Assembly (NCBI GenBank): GCA_027013295.1
Contig: JALUXP010000071.1
Span: 1 to 56,082, forward strand
Length of the DNA: 56,082 bases
Direction of reading: 5' to 3'
Origin: Sulfurimonas sp.
GTDB taxonomy: Bacteria > Campylobacterota > Campylobacteria > Campylobacterales > Sulfurimonadaceae
Below, piece after piece: positions 37,529 to 45,612 of the stretch; position 1 is the stretch's first letter; each line of letters opens with the position of its first letter. The position numbers were made by a program, and so were the translations under genes. Below the pieces are notes generated by a model that was not told the DNA's origin, did not search any database, and saw only the letters and a list, made by a program, of their open reading frames with translations.

Positions 37529-38310
37529 TATGCGATGACTGCCCGTGCTAAGTTTTGATACGCGACAGAACCTGCTGACTGCACATCATAAAGGATTGCT
37601 GGTTTTCCAAAAGATGGAGCTTCCGCAAGTTTTACATTTCTTGGTACTACTATGATATTGTCTTTAATATCTCTAAAGAGCTTTGAACTAAAGTGTTGTC
37701 TTAGGTCTGCAAACACCTGCTTTGAAAGGTTGTTTTGTGCACTAAACATTGTTGGTACAAAACCCTTAATGCTTAATTTTGGATTGATTGATTTGCGTAC
37801 AAGTTTAACTGTGTTTAGAAGTTGTGCTAAACCCTCTAGTGCAAAAAATTCACATTGAATAGGGATGATGACTGAGTTTGATGCACTTAAAGCATTGATA
37901 GTCATCGGTCCTAGTGCTGGAGGGGAGTCAATGATGATATAATCATAATCTTTTTTAACATTGGCAATAGCATTTTTAAGCACTAACTCTCTACCCGTTG
38001 CCTTATCTGCATCGTAGTATTCTTTTTCAATCCCCACAAGACCTATATTTGAAGGTGCAAGATGAAGCGTAGGTAAATCTGACTTCAAGATAATATCTTT
38101 GAGTTTTTTTGTACCAATAAGTACATGATAGATGTTAAACTCATAATCATTTCTATGAAAACCAAGTGAAGTGGTAGCATTTGCCTGAGGATCAGAATCT
38201 ATAAGTAGAACTTTTTTTTCAGCTACAGCGAGGGATGCAGCCAAGTTGACAGCAGTAGTTGTTTTACCAACACCACCCTTTTGATTTGCTATTACTATTA
38301 CTTCGCTCAT
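37528..38310 (-). CDS. parA: Chromosome partitioning ATPase ParA
   Basis: This 260-residue Walker-type ATPase has the deviant Walker A KGGVGKTTTAVNLA (about residues 11-24), DSDPQANAT and YIIIDSPPALG. It positions the chromosome origin together with ParB. Its ATG overlaps the birA TGA (ATGA). Confidence 0.97.
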   Translation of the reverse strand: MSEVIVIANQKGGVGKTTTAVNLAASLAVAEKKVLLIDSDPQANATTSLGFHRNDYEFNIYHVLIGTKKLKDIILKSDLPTLHLAPSNIGLVGIEKEYYDADKATGRELVLKNAIANVKKDYDYIIIDSPPALGPMTINALSASNSVIIPIQCEFFALEGLAQLLNTVKLVRKSINPKLSIKGFVPTMFSAQNNLSKQVFADLRQHFSSKLFRDIKDNIIVVPRNVKLAEAPSFGKPAILYDVQSAGSVAYQNLARAVIA

Positions 38311-38960
38311 CTTAGACTGTATATCCTCTCGCCATTATTTATTATAGAACCATCACTCTCTAAAGTGCATTCACTTAACAAAATCTTATGATTATTATTG
38401 TATGTGTAAAAAGATTTATTATAATAAAATTCTAACTCATATTTGCTAAATATTTGCTTCCATGAGAACTTTTTTTCTAAATTTTTAAAAAAGCTACCGA
38501 GTATCTTTTTTTTAGAGAGATTAATATCTAATACACCAAAGGTCTCAGGGGAAGAAACTAAGTTAAGTCCAAACCCACAGATAAATGAATCAACAACTAT
38601 GTTTGTGATCATCCCACCTATCTTTTTATCATCTATATAAAAATCATTAGGCCATTTCAACATCACCTGTGATCCTAAATTACACAAACTCTCTTTAAGA
38701 ATATATGCAAAATAGATAGATGCCGATTCAAGAGGAAGATCTTTTGGCAAGGTGTCTCGCCCAAGAGCAAAAGAGCAAAATAGATTCCCCTCATGACCAA
38801 TCCAAGAGTTCTCTCTTGAACCAACTCCTGCTATTTGTACATTTGCTACAACTGCACAAGGAGGGGAGAGTTGTTTTTTTTTGAGTTTATTTTTTAAATA
38901 AATTTGAGTCGAATCTACACTCTCAAGATAATTTATCTGCAAGAGCCAATCTTTTCCCAT
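38307..38960 (-). CDS. birA: Biotin-protein ligase (BirA, catalytic type)
   Basis: This 217-residue enzyme attaches biotin to acetyl-CoA carboxylase. It has the ESVDSTQIYLK start, SRENSWIGHEGNLFCSF (in place of GRGRxW), and KWPNDFYIDDKKIGGM. There is no N-terminal DNA-binding domain, so it is not a repressor. ATG 38960 overlaps the fmt end by 38 bases. A TTG at 38942 with GGGAAAAG upstream is an alternative start that also fits the family. Confidence 0.9.
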   Translation of the reverse strand: MGKDWLLQINYLESVDSTQIYLKNKLKKKQLSPPCAVVANVQIAGVGSRENSWIGHEGNLFCSFALGRDTLPKDLPLESASIYFAYILKESLCNLGSQVMLKWPNDFYIDDKKIGGMITNIVVDSFICGFGLNLVSSPETFGVLDINLSKKKILGSFFKNLEKKFSWKQIFSKYELEFYYNKSFYTYNNNHKILLSECTLESDGSIINNGERIYSLR

Positions 38961-39831
38961 TGATGTAAGAGTCTATATCCATCTCTTTTTTTGATTGTGG
39001 TTGCACTCTATTTATCTTTAAAGTGCCTTTTGTACAACCTACTACAATGTATCCTTTTTCCATAACTAGAATCTCTCCAGCACTATTTTGAGTACATTTT
39101 TCAATAAGTTCAATACTTTTCAACTTTAAACCAGATGCTAAATAGACACCTGGCCAAGGGGTATAAGCTCTATATTTTGCATATAACTCTTGTGCATCAT
39201 CAAAAGATACAAGCCCATCTTCTTTAGTTATTTTTTTACAATAACTTGCCCGTGGCTCATCTTGTTTTTGAGGGGTGTAAGTCATAAAATTTTCCAAAAC
39301 ATCTATACTCAAGTCACAAGCCACTTTTGTAAGAGCATCAAAAAGTTCTCCCACTATCATAGTCTTAGGCACATCTATCTCTTGTATCTTAATAATATCG
39401 CCAGTATCAAGCCCCTCTTCCATCATCATAGCAGTAACACCTGTCTTTTTATCATCATTGAGAAGTGTTTGTTGAATGGGACTTGCACCTCTATATGCTG
39501 GTAAAATTGAGGCATGAAGATTGATACATGGAGCATGTTGCAGAATTTCTTTTGGCAATATCTGTCCATAAGCAGCGACCACAATATAGTCACATTTTAT
39601 TTTTAAAAGTTCAGTAATTGTCTCTTTATCTCTAAGTCGGTTTGGTTGATATACATCTATCTTATGGGTTAAGGCTAAGGTTTTAACTAAAGGGGGAGTC
39701 ATCAGCTTTTTTCGACCGACAGGTTTATCTGGCTGGGTATATACCGCAACAACATTCATGTCAGCTTGTTGCAATAATCTTTCTAAGATTGCCTCAGCAT
39801 AATCAGGAGTACCCATAAAGAGAATATTCAT
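38923..39831 (-). CDS. fmt: Methionyl-tRNA formyltransferase
   Basis: This 302-residue enzyme formylates initiator tRNA. Motifs include FMGTPDYAEAIL, the catalytic LHASILPAYRGASPIQ, and GLDTGDI. The C-terminal OB-like domain is present. It starts three bases after obgE. In Campylobacter proB separates obgE and fmt; it is missing here. Confidence 0.96.
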   Translation of the reverse strand: MNILFMGTPDYAEAILERLLQQADMNVVAVYTQPDKPVGRKKLMTPPLVKTLALTHKIDVYQPNRLRDKETITELLKIKCDYIVVAAYGQILPKEILQHAPCINLHASILPAYRGASPIQQTLLNDDKKTGVTAMMMEEGLDTGDIIKIQEIDVPKTMIVGELFDALTKVACDLSIDVLENFMTYTPQKQDEPRASYCKKITKEDGLVSFDDAQELYAKYRAYTPWPGVYLASGLKLKSIELIEKCTQNSAGEILVMEKGYIVVGCTKGTLKINRVQPQSKKEMDIDSYINGKRLALADKLS

Positions 39832-39834
39832 AAT

Positions 39835-40935
39835 CTATTTTCTATTTGTTTGCACTAAATTAAATAAGGCATTTTTTAAAGGGTCTATGTTTTTATTGAT
39901 TGCTGATGAAATCGGCACTACACAATAAGGAAGAGCATTGTCAAAGCCTAATGTTTCATCCGCACTCTCTTGGATAAAGTATGGAATTTTTTCATCAAAA
40001 CCAAAATTTTCATTTGAGCTAGATTTCAATCCCACGATATCTAAAAAACTTTTCACTAAATCTTCAACATCATCTGGTGCTATCAAGTCAACACGGGTCA
40101 GAGCAATAGCATATTTTGAACTACCTAATTTTTCAGAAAAAGATGCAATTTCATCTTTTAAAACTTCAATCTGCTCTTTAAGATCTCTATAGGATGCCAA
40201 GTCAACCATATATAAAAGTGTTTTAGTTCTTTCAATATGCCGCAAGAACTGAATACCTAGACCTTTCCCCTCATGTGCTCCGCCAATAATACCTGGTATA
40301 TCTGCCATGATAAAAGATTCAAAATCTCCAATATTTACTTGACCAAGTTTTGGTGTAAGTGTTGTAAACTCATAGTTCGCTATCTCTGGACGAGCATTGG
40401 ATACGGTTGAGATCAAAGTTGACTTACCAACATTTGGAAAACCAACAAGTCCTACATCTGCGATAAGCTTTAAGTCAAGTTTTATAGTTCTTGTTTCCCC
40501 TTGCTCACCTGGCTGTGCATAAGTTGGTCTTTGTTTTGTTGAACTTTTAAAGTGAGTATTTCCAAGTCCACCTTTTCCACCTTTGAGATATTCTTCGACT
40601 TGTCCATGCTTTAACATATCAAAAAGAACTGCACCACTCTCCATATCTACAATCTGTGTTCCAGGTGGAACAATGATAACTTTTTTAGCTCCAGATTTCC
40701 CACTACAATTTGATGGTTCTCCAGGTTGTCCCTTGTCTGCTTTTATGTGCATCTTTCTTTGGAAGTGAGAAAGAGTATGTGTATTGTTATCACATTTAAA
40801 GACTATATCACCACCACGACCACCATCGCCACCGTTTGGTCCACCATTGAGTACAAATTTTTCACGACGAAAAGATACACAACCCTCTCCACCTTTACCT
40901 GATGATACTGTTAATTCGACGCTATCTGTAAACAT
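39835..40935 (-). CDS. obgE: GTPase ObgE
   Basis: This 366-residue essential GTPase is involved in 50S assembly and stress. The glycine-rich Obg fold (VSSGKGGEGCVSFRRE, GGPNGGDGGRGGD) occupies residues 1-155. The G domain has G1 GFPNVGKST and G3 DIPGIIGGAHEGKGLG. There is no C-terminal TGS-like extension beyond about 366. It is downstream of rplU-rpmA, separated from rpmA by the palindromic repeat at 40998-41077. Confidence 0.96.
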   Translation of the reverse strand: MFTDSVELTVSSGKGGEGCVSFRREKFVLNGGPNGGDGGRGGDIVFKCDNNTHTLSHFQRKMHIKADKGQPGEPSNCSGKSGAKKVIIVPPGTQIVDMESGAVLFDMLKHGQVEEYLKGGKGGLGNTHFKSSTKQRPTYAQPGEQGETRTIKLDLKLIADVGLVGFPNVGKSTLISTVSNARPEIANYEFTTLTPKLGQVNIGDFESFIMADIPGIIGGAHEGKGLGIQFLRHIERTKTLLYMVDLASYRDLKEQIEVLKDEIASFSEKLGSSKYAIALTRVDLIAPDDVEDLVKSFLDIVGLKSSSNENFGFDEKIPYFIQESADETLGFDNALPYCVVPISSAINKNIDPLKNALFNLVQTNRK

Positions 40936-40997
40936 TGTTTTTCCTTGAAATAATTAAAAATTAATTGTTATATGTAAAAATAAATTGTTAAGTATTT

Positions 40998-41077
40998 CTC
41001 GTTCCCAAGCTTAAACTTAGAAATGTATAAGTTAAGTTATTTATATATGCATTCCCATCGGGGACGATGGGAACGAG
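40998..41077 (+). repeat. Palindromic dispersed repeat, copy B
   Basis: This 80-bp element has perfect 10-base terminal inverted repeats (CTCGTTCCCA and TGGGAACGAG). Inside its right half is a second perfect hairpin, TTCCCATCG-GGGA-CGATGGGAA. It shares the block GCATTCCCATCGGGGACGAT with copy A (680-764). It is placed between rpmA and obgE in a working operon, so it is tolerated in a transcribed spacer. No coding capacity. Confidence 0.8.
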
Positions 41078-41095
41078 AATAGATGTTTTGTAGAA

Positions 41096-41353
41096 TTATG
41101 AAGCAGGTAAAACTGAAACTTTTTGACGCTTTTTGTCTTTTCTCTCAAAAGTAACAACACCATCAGTTAATGCAAATATAGTGTGATCTTTACCCATACC
41201 AACATTAGTACCTGGGTGGATTCTAGTTCCTCTTTGACGGATGATAATGTTACCAGCGATAACAGCCTCTCCTCCAAACTTTTTCACACCGAGTCTTCTA
41301 CCAGCTGAATCACGATTATTTTGTGTACTACCCTGACCTTTTTTGTGTGCCAT
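41096..41353 (-). CDS. rpmA: 50S ribosomal protein L27
   Basis: This 85-residue protein starts at ATG 41353, giving [16 protein letters not shown], the standard L27 N-terminus without the cleavable Firmicutes extension. TTAAGGAGAAAATT precedes it. The frame is open upstream to 41455, but that region is palindromic spacer. It lies downstream of rplU. Confidence 0.97.
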   Translation of the reverse strand: MAHKKGQGSTQNNRDSAGRRLGVKKFGGEAVIAGNIIIRQRGTRIHPGTNVGMGKDHTIFALTDGVVTFERKDKKRQKVSVLPAS

Positions 41354-41373
41354 AATTTTCTCCTTAAATTTTG

Positions 41374-41484
41374 TTCCCAAATTTAAGGGAACCTTCTGTT
41401 TTATTTTACAACTTCGGAAGTAATTCCAAAGTCTAGCGTTAGCACTAAGCTTCACTCAGCGTGAGGCTCACGGTGCTAGCACCG
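41374..41484. other. Structured spacer between rplU and rpmA
   Basis: The spacer holds several palindromes: GTTCCC...GGGAAC around 41374-41396, GTGAGGCTCAC at 41461-41471, and the perfect 14-base CGGTGCTAGCACCG at 41471-41484. The stems could act as an RNA processing site, an attenuator for rpmA, or inserted REP-like units. The TTTTGTTTGTTT after the last stem is on the plus strand, so it is not a terminator for these minus-strand genes. Confidence 0.6.
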
Positions 41485-41502
41485 TTTTGTTTGTTTAGCT
41501 AC

Positions 41503-41811
41503 TTATGCAGCGATTTTCGTGATACGAACACGAGTAAAGTCTCTTCTGAAACCTCTTTTAACTTTAGAATCTTTACGACGACGCTTTTTGAAAATTACAA
41601 CTTTCCTAGCACGACCCTCATTAATAACTTCTAGAGTAACTTTAGCACCTTCTACAAAAGGAGCTCCAACTTTAAGTTCACCAGCATTAACAGCTAACAC
41701 TTCAGTGATCTCTACAGTAGCTTTTGGCTCAAGAGACATCTTATCTAAAAGTAAGATATCGCCTTCTTGAACTTTATACTGTTTACCACCATTTTTGATA
41801 ATTGCGTACAT
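41503..41811 (-). CDS. rplU: 50S ribosomal protein L21
   Basis: This 102-residue protein starts at ATG 41811 ([14 protein letters not shown]), with TAAGGAATTGTAT in front. A TTG two codons earlier in frame is rejected. It has GAKVTLEV and [11 protein letters not shown]-like [11 protein letters not shown] motifs. It is first of rplU-rpmA-obgE. Confidence 0.97.
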   Translation of the reverse strand: MYAIIKNGGKQYKVQEGDILLLDKMSLEPKATVEITEVLAVNAGELKVGAPFVEGAKVTLEVINEGRARKVVIFKKRRRKDSKVKRGFRRDFTRVRITKIAA

Positions 41812-41855
41812 ATACAATTCCTTATTTGTTCATAATTCTATTTTAAAAGTTGCGA

Positions 41856-41861
41856 ATTATA
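41856..41861 (-). promoter_or_regulatory. -10 box for rplU
   Basis: TATAAT in GGGTATAATTCGC lies 44 bases before rplU on the minus strand. Confidence 0.55.
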
Positions 41862-41907
41862 CCCAATTTATCTTTAAATTTTATTGAGTCCAGATTAAAA
41901 TTTCAAA

Positions 41908-42354
41908 TCAGTGATGCTTATGTAGTTTCTGCTGTTGCCTAATCATCTCTTTTACTTCTATCATTGTTCTTAACTCTTTTTTTTGAGATGGTGAGAGCAA
42001 CGAATATACCGTTTCTATCATCTGCGCTTTAAGTTCAAGCTTCATTATTTTTCTTTCTTTTGTTAATTGAATATACTTTTGTTTATCGAAAGAACTTTCA
42101 GTAAATGCATCTTCTGGTTTTGGGAGAGTATCCATACTATTTTGTATAAGAGTATAAATCTTATCTCTTTGTGCATCATTAAGTTTTAAATTCAACACCA
42201 TATTTGTAAAATTCATATTTAATTGTTTTTTACTTGAAGGGTATTTTTCATGTTGTTGTTCTTGTTCTTTTGTTTGCATTTGAGATGTATTAGCCACCAA
42301 TGATGCACTATAAAACATCAATGAGCCTAAAGTGAGAATTATTTTTTTGTTCAT
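41908..42354 (-). CDS. Spy/CpxP-like periplasmic protein
   Basis: This 148-residue protein has a signal peptide (MNKKIILTLGSLMFYSASLVA) and an all-helical, Lys/Gln-rich body. Two LTxxQ-like segments are visible (LNDAQRDKIYTL at about residue 58 and LSPSQKKELRTM at about 118), and a His-rich tail (KLHKHH) ends the protein. Such proteins act as envelope chaperones or metal-binding stress proteins (Spy, CpxP, CnrX types). The His tail hints at metal. It is alone between lpxD and rplU with no regulator next to it. Confidence 0.7.
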   Translation of the reverse strand: MNKKIILTLGSLMFYSASLVANTSQMQTKEQEQQHEKYPSSKKQLNMNFTNMVLNLKLNDAQRDKIYTLIQNSMDTLPKPEDAFTESSFDKQKYIQLTKERKIMKLELKAQMIETVYSLLSPSQKKELRTMIEVKEMIRQQQKLHKHH

Positions 42355-42399
42355 TATATTTACCTTCTAAATTTGATATGATAATTATCCACCAAACTC

Positions 42400-43350
42400 T
42401 TATTTTAAAAGTTTAGCGATTTTTATTTGAAGTTTTAACCAAAGTCTGTGATCCATCAGTGGGAAACCAGCAAAGGTTTTTCCACTCTCTGTGATATTTT
42501 TAGTTACTCCACTTCTTGCTGCAAATTTTGAAAATGGTGCGATTTCTAAATGCCCTGCAAAAGCTGACTGTCCACCAGCAACAACATTGCGACCAAGTTT
42601 TGTAGAACCTGCACACCCAGACTGTGCAACAAGAACTGAGTATTCGCCTACTTCACAATTATGTCCAATTTGGACAAGGTTATCTATGCGTACACCTTTT
42701 TTAATCAGCGTAGAGTCAAATACAGCTCTATCTATACAGCTATTGCTCCCTATCTCAACATCATCTTCTATGACAACATTTCCATTTTGATAAATTTTCT
42801 TGTGTTCACCTAGTTTGTTCGTAGCGAAACCAAAACCATCCGCACCAATAGTTGTATTTGCATGGATCATACAGTCATTCCCTATCTTGCAATCACGATA
42901 GACTACAACACTAGGGTAAAGAACAGTATTGTCTCCTATAACAGCATTTGCACCAATATATACATGTGCTAAAATAGTACAGTTTTTACCTATAACAGCA
43001 CCTTTTGCTATCTCTGCCTTAGAAGAGACTTGTGAGCCCTCCCCGATGATAGGTTCTGCTAAAGAGTTATCTTCGATAACTGGTGCAAAATACTTTGAGA
43101 GAATAGCCATCTCCCAATAAGGATTATCCACGACAAGAGCAACGCATCCATCTGGAACATGCTCTTGAGTTTTTTCATCGACTATGATAGCAGTAGCCTT
43201 TGAGTTTTGAATATCTTTTATATATTTGGAATTTGACACAAAAGAAAGTTCATTTTGTAGAGCATCTTTTAAAGTGTTCATTCCTTTTATCTCTAGGTCA
43301 TCCCCATTAAATTCTGCCCCTATAATCTGAGCTATCTCTTTTAAAGTCAT
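42400..43350 (-). CDS. lpxD: UDP-3-O-acyl-glucosamine N-acyltransferase
   Basis: This 316-residue lipid A enzyme starts at ATG 43350 (MTLKEIAQIIGAEFNGDD), with GGAGAGATAAT in front. The open frame extends nine codons further into ilvH and is rejected. The N-terminal uridine-binding domain is followed by many hexapeptide repeats forming the left-handed helix (about 100-285). The catalytic His is in QIGHNCEVGE. It is one base from ilvH. Confidence 0.95.
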   Translation of the reverse strand: MTLKEIAQIIGAEFNGDDLEIKGMNTLKDALQNELSFVSNSKYIKDIQNSKATAIIVDEKTQEHVPDGCVALVVDNPYWEMAILSKYFAPVIEDNSLAEPIIGEGSQVSSKAEIAKGAVIGKNCTILAHVYIGANAVIGDNTVLYPSVVVYRDCKIGNDCMIHANTTIGADGFGFATNKLGEHKKIYQNGNVVIEDDVEIGSNSCIDRAVFDSTLIKKGVRIDNLVQIGHNCEVGEYSVLVAQSGCAGSTKLGRNVVAGGQSAFAGHLEIAPFSKFAARSGVTKNITESGKTFAGFPLMDHRLWLKLQIKIAKLLK

Positions 43351-43351
43351 A

Positions 43352-43828
43352 TTATCTCTCCAGTGCCACAGCACCACTTCTTACTATCTCTTTAGGATTA
43401 TACCGCTTGATAATTTTCAAGAAGTTATCAACTCTTTTTGGCTCATCTGCAACCATAACTATAATAACATTTTCGCCTACATTGACAATTTTTCCATTGT
43501 AAACTTCACAAAGGGTACTAATATCTGCAATATTTTCATTTGCAGGGAATTTCACCATTGCCATCTCTTTCTCAACCAAATCAGCATGCTCATAAACACG
43601 AAGCACAGGAATAAGCTTGTGCAGTTGTTTTGTGATTTGTTCTATCACACGAACACTTCCAGATGTTACGATGGTCAGTCTCGAATACTTAGACTCAGGG
43701 ATAGGTGCTACAGTCAATGATGTAATGTTATAGCCACGACCAGAAAACAAATCCGTAATGCGTGAGAGCACACTTGCTTCATTCACAACAATAACTGAAA
43801 CTACTCTTCTTGCGTTATTATCATTCAT
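43352..43828 (-). CDS. ilvH: Acetolactate synthase small subunit
   Basis: This 158-residue regulatory subunit starts at ATG 43828, overlapping the ilvB TGA. The ACT domain (VVSVIVVNEASVLSRITDLF, GRGYNITSLTV) binds valine for feedback control. The C-terminal domain contacts the catalytic subunit. It is paired with ilvB, as usual. Confidence 0.95.
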   Translation of the reverse strand: MNDNNARRVVSVIVVNEASVLSRITDLFSGRGYNITSLTVAPIPESKYSRLTIVTSGSVRVIEQITKQLHKLIPVLRVYEHADLVEKEMAMVKFPANENIADISTLCEVYNGKIVNVGENVIIVMVADEPKRVDNFLKIIKRYNPKEIVRSGAVALER

Positions 43829-45525
43829 CACTTATCTCCTTTTTTCTCTAAGAGCATCATATTAAATAAGCTTCCTCCAGCTGGTACCATTGGCATTACA
43901 TTTTCCATTCTATGGACTACAACTTCTATGAATGCTACTATATTTTTCTCTAGTGCATCTTTGAGTGCCGCATCAAACTCTTCTTTTGTTTTTACTCTAT
44001 AGCCAATTCCGCCAAAAGCTTCTGCAAGTTTTACAAAGTCAGGTTGTACAGAAAGATCTGTTTGACTATGGCGTTTATCGTAAAAGAGTGTCTGCCATTG
44101 TCGCACCATACCAAGATAATTATTATTTAAAATAATATTTATTACAGGTAGCTTATTTCCAACTGCTGTCATAAGCTCTTGAACATTCATAAGTATTGAG
44201 CCATCACCTGTAAAATTGATACTAATCTTTTCTGGAGTTGCAGCTTTGACACCCATTGCAGCTGGAAAACCAAATCCCATAGTTCCAAGCCCACCTGAAC
44301 TTATAAACTGGCGAGGTCTTGTGAAAGGGTAAAATTGTCCTGTCCACATCTGATGCTGTCCAACATCTGTAGAGATGTTTGCACTATCACCTAAAAGTTC
44401 ACCAACTCTTTGCACAACCCATTGAGGCTTAAGTCGCTCAGTATCTTCATGATATGCTAGCGGATGCAATTTTGCAAAGTTTTGCACTGTCTCTCTCCAC
44501 GCTTTGTATTTTTTAGATTCGACACCTGCTGTTAACTCTAACATCTCATTGACAACATTTTTTACATCGCCAACGATTGGATAGTCTGCGTTTACTAGCT
44601 TTGAGATTGAAGCAGGGTCAATATCTACATGGATAACCGATGCATTTTTTGCAAATTCTGTTAACTTACCAGTTACACGGTCATCAAACCTTACCCCAAG
44701 ACCAATAACTAAGTCGGTCTCACTCATAGCCATATTTGACGCATATGAACCGTGCATACCAAGCATACCTATGAGCAGTGCATCATCATAACTTAGAACC
44801 CCTCTAGCCATAAATGTTTCCACTGCAGGGATACCTGTTTTTTGCACCAAGTCTCTTACTTCATAAGCAGCATTTGCATTAATGATACCACCACCGAGAT
44901 AAAACAATGGACGCTTTGCATTGGCAATAGCCTCCATTACTTTTTTGATTTGACGAGGATTTCCCTTTATATGAGGCTTATATGTTTCTAACTCCAACAC
45001 AACAGAATAATCAAATTCAGCAATTTCGGCTGTTACATCTTTTGGAATATCAACATGAACAGGACCCGGTCTTCCAGTTGCAGCGATATGAAATGCTTCT
45101 TTTAGGACTCTTGGTAGATCTGCAGCACAAGTAACAAGATAGTTATGCTTTGTGCATGAACGACTAATCCCAACAGCATCTATCTCTTGAAAGGCATCTG
45201 TTCCAATAAGGCTCATTGGAACTTGACCAGAGATAACTACTAAAGGGATAGAATCCATATATGCATCAGCCAAACCAGTGACTGCATTTGTAAAACCTGG
45301 ACCAGAAGTGATCATAGCAACACCAACTTTACCACTAGCTTTTGAATACCCTTCAGCTGCATGCACCGCAGCTTGCTCGTGACGAGTTAAAATGTGTTTA
45401 AAATCTTTTTGTTTGTATATCTCATCATAGACATTCATGATAGCTCCACCAGGGTAGCCAAATACTGTATCTACTCCTTCTGCAATTAAAGCTTCAATAA
45501 CCATTTGTGCGCCATTTATTTGCAT
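43828..45525 (-). CDS. ilvB: Acetolactate synthase large subunit
   Basis: This 565-residue ThDP- and FAD-dependent enzyme carries out the first shared step of valine, leucine and isoleucine synthesis. Motifs include FGYPGGAIMNVYDE, the catalytic Glu in RHEQAAVHAAEG, SGPGFTNAVTG, and the ThDP motif GDGSILMNVQELMTA ending in NNNYLGMVRQWQ. GAGGAGACTT precedes the ATG. It is downstream of a promoter at 45555-45560. Confidence 0.97.
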   Translation of the reverse strand: MQINGAQMVIEALIAEGVDTVFGYPGGAIMNVYDEIYKQKDFKHILTRHEQAAVHAAEGYSKASGKVGVAMITSGPGFTNAVTGLADAYMDSIPLVVISGQVPMSLIGTDAFQEIDAVGISRSCTKHNYLVTCAADLPRVLKEAFHIAATGRPGPVHVDIPKDVTAEIAEFDYSVVLELETYKPHIKGNPRQIKKVMEAIANAKRPLFYLGGGIINANAAYEVRDLVQKTGIPAVETFMARGVLSYDDALLIGMLGMHGSYASNMAMSETDLVIGLGVRFDDRVTGKLTEFAKNASVIHVDIDPASISKLVNADYPIVGDVKNVVNEMLELTAGVESKKYKAWRETVQNFAKLHPLAYHEDTERLKPQWVVQRVGELLGDSANISTDVGQHQMWTGQFYPFTRPRQFISSGGLGTMGFGFPAAMGVKAATPEKISINFTGDGSILMNVQELMTAVGNKLPVINIILNNNYLGMVRQWQTLFYDKRHSQTDLSVQPDFVKLAEAFGGIGYRVKTKEEFDAALKDALEKNIVAFIEVVVHRMENVMPMVPAGGSLFNMMLLEKKGDK

Positions 45526-45554
45526 GAAAAGTCTCCTCTTTTAAATTTTTGAAA

Positions 45555-45560
45555 ATTATA
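45555..45560 (-). promoter_or_regulatory. -10 box for ilvB
   Basis: TATAAT in AAGTATAATTTTC lies about 30 bases before ilvB, in the 87-base gap after the propeller-protein gene. TTTTTAAG stands just upstream. Confidence 0.5.
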
Positions 45561-45612
45561 CTTAAAAAGTGATATATTTGCGATTAAAAATAAGGGTAAT
45601 TTTAAGTTCAAC

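Noticed and set aside
36677-38310. A parS centromere site near parAB
   Set aside because: I saw no convincing parS palindrome by eye; a motif scan would be needed.
41354-41455. In-frame N-terminal extension of L27
   Set aside because: The extension is encoded by palindromic spacer; MAHKKGQGS with a good ribosome site is the standard start.
41471-41496. CGGTGCTAGCACCG followed by TTTTGTTTGTTT as a terminator
   Set aside because: The T-run is on the plus strand, whereas all neighbouring genes are on the minus strand, so it would not end their transcription.
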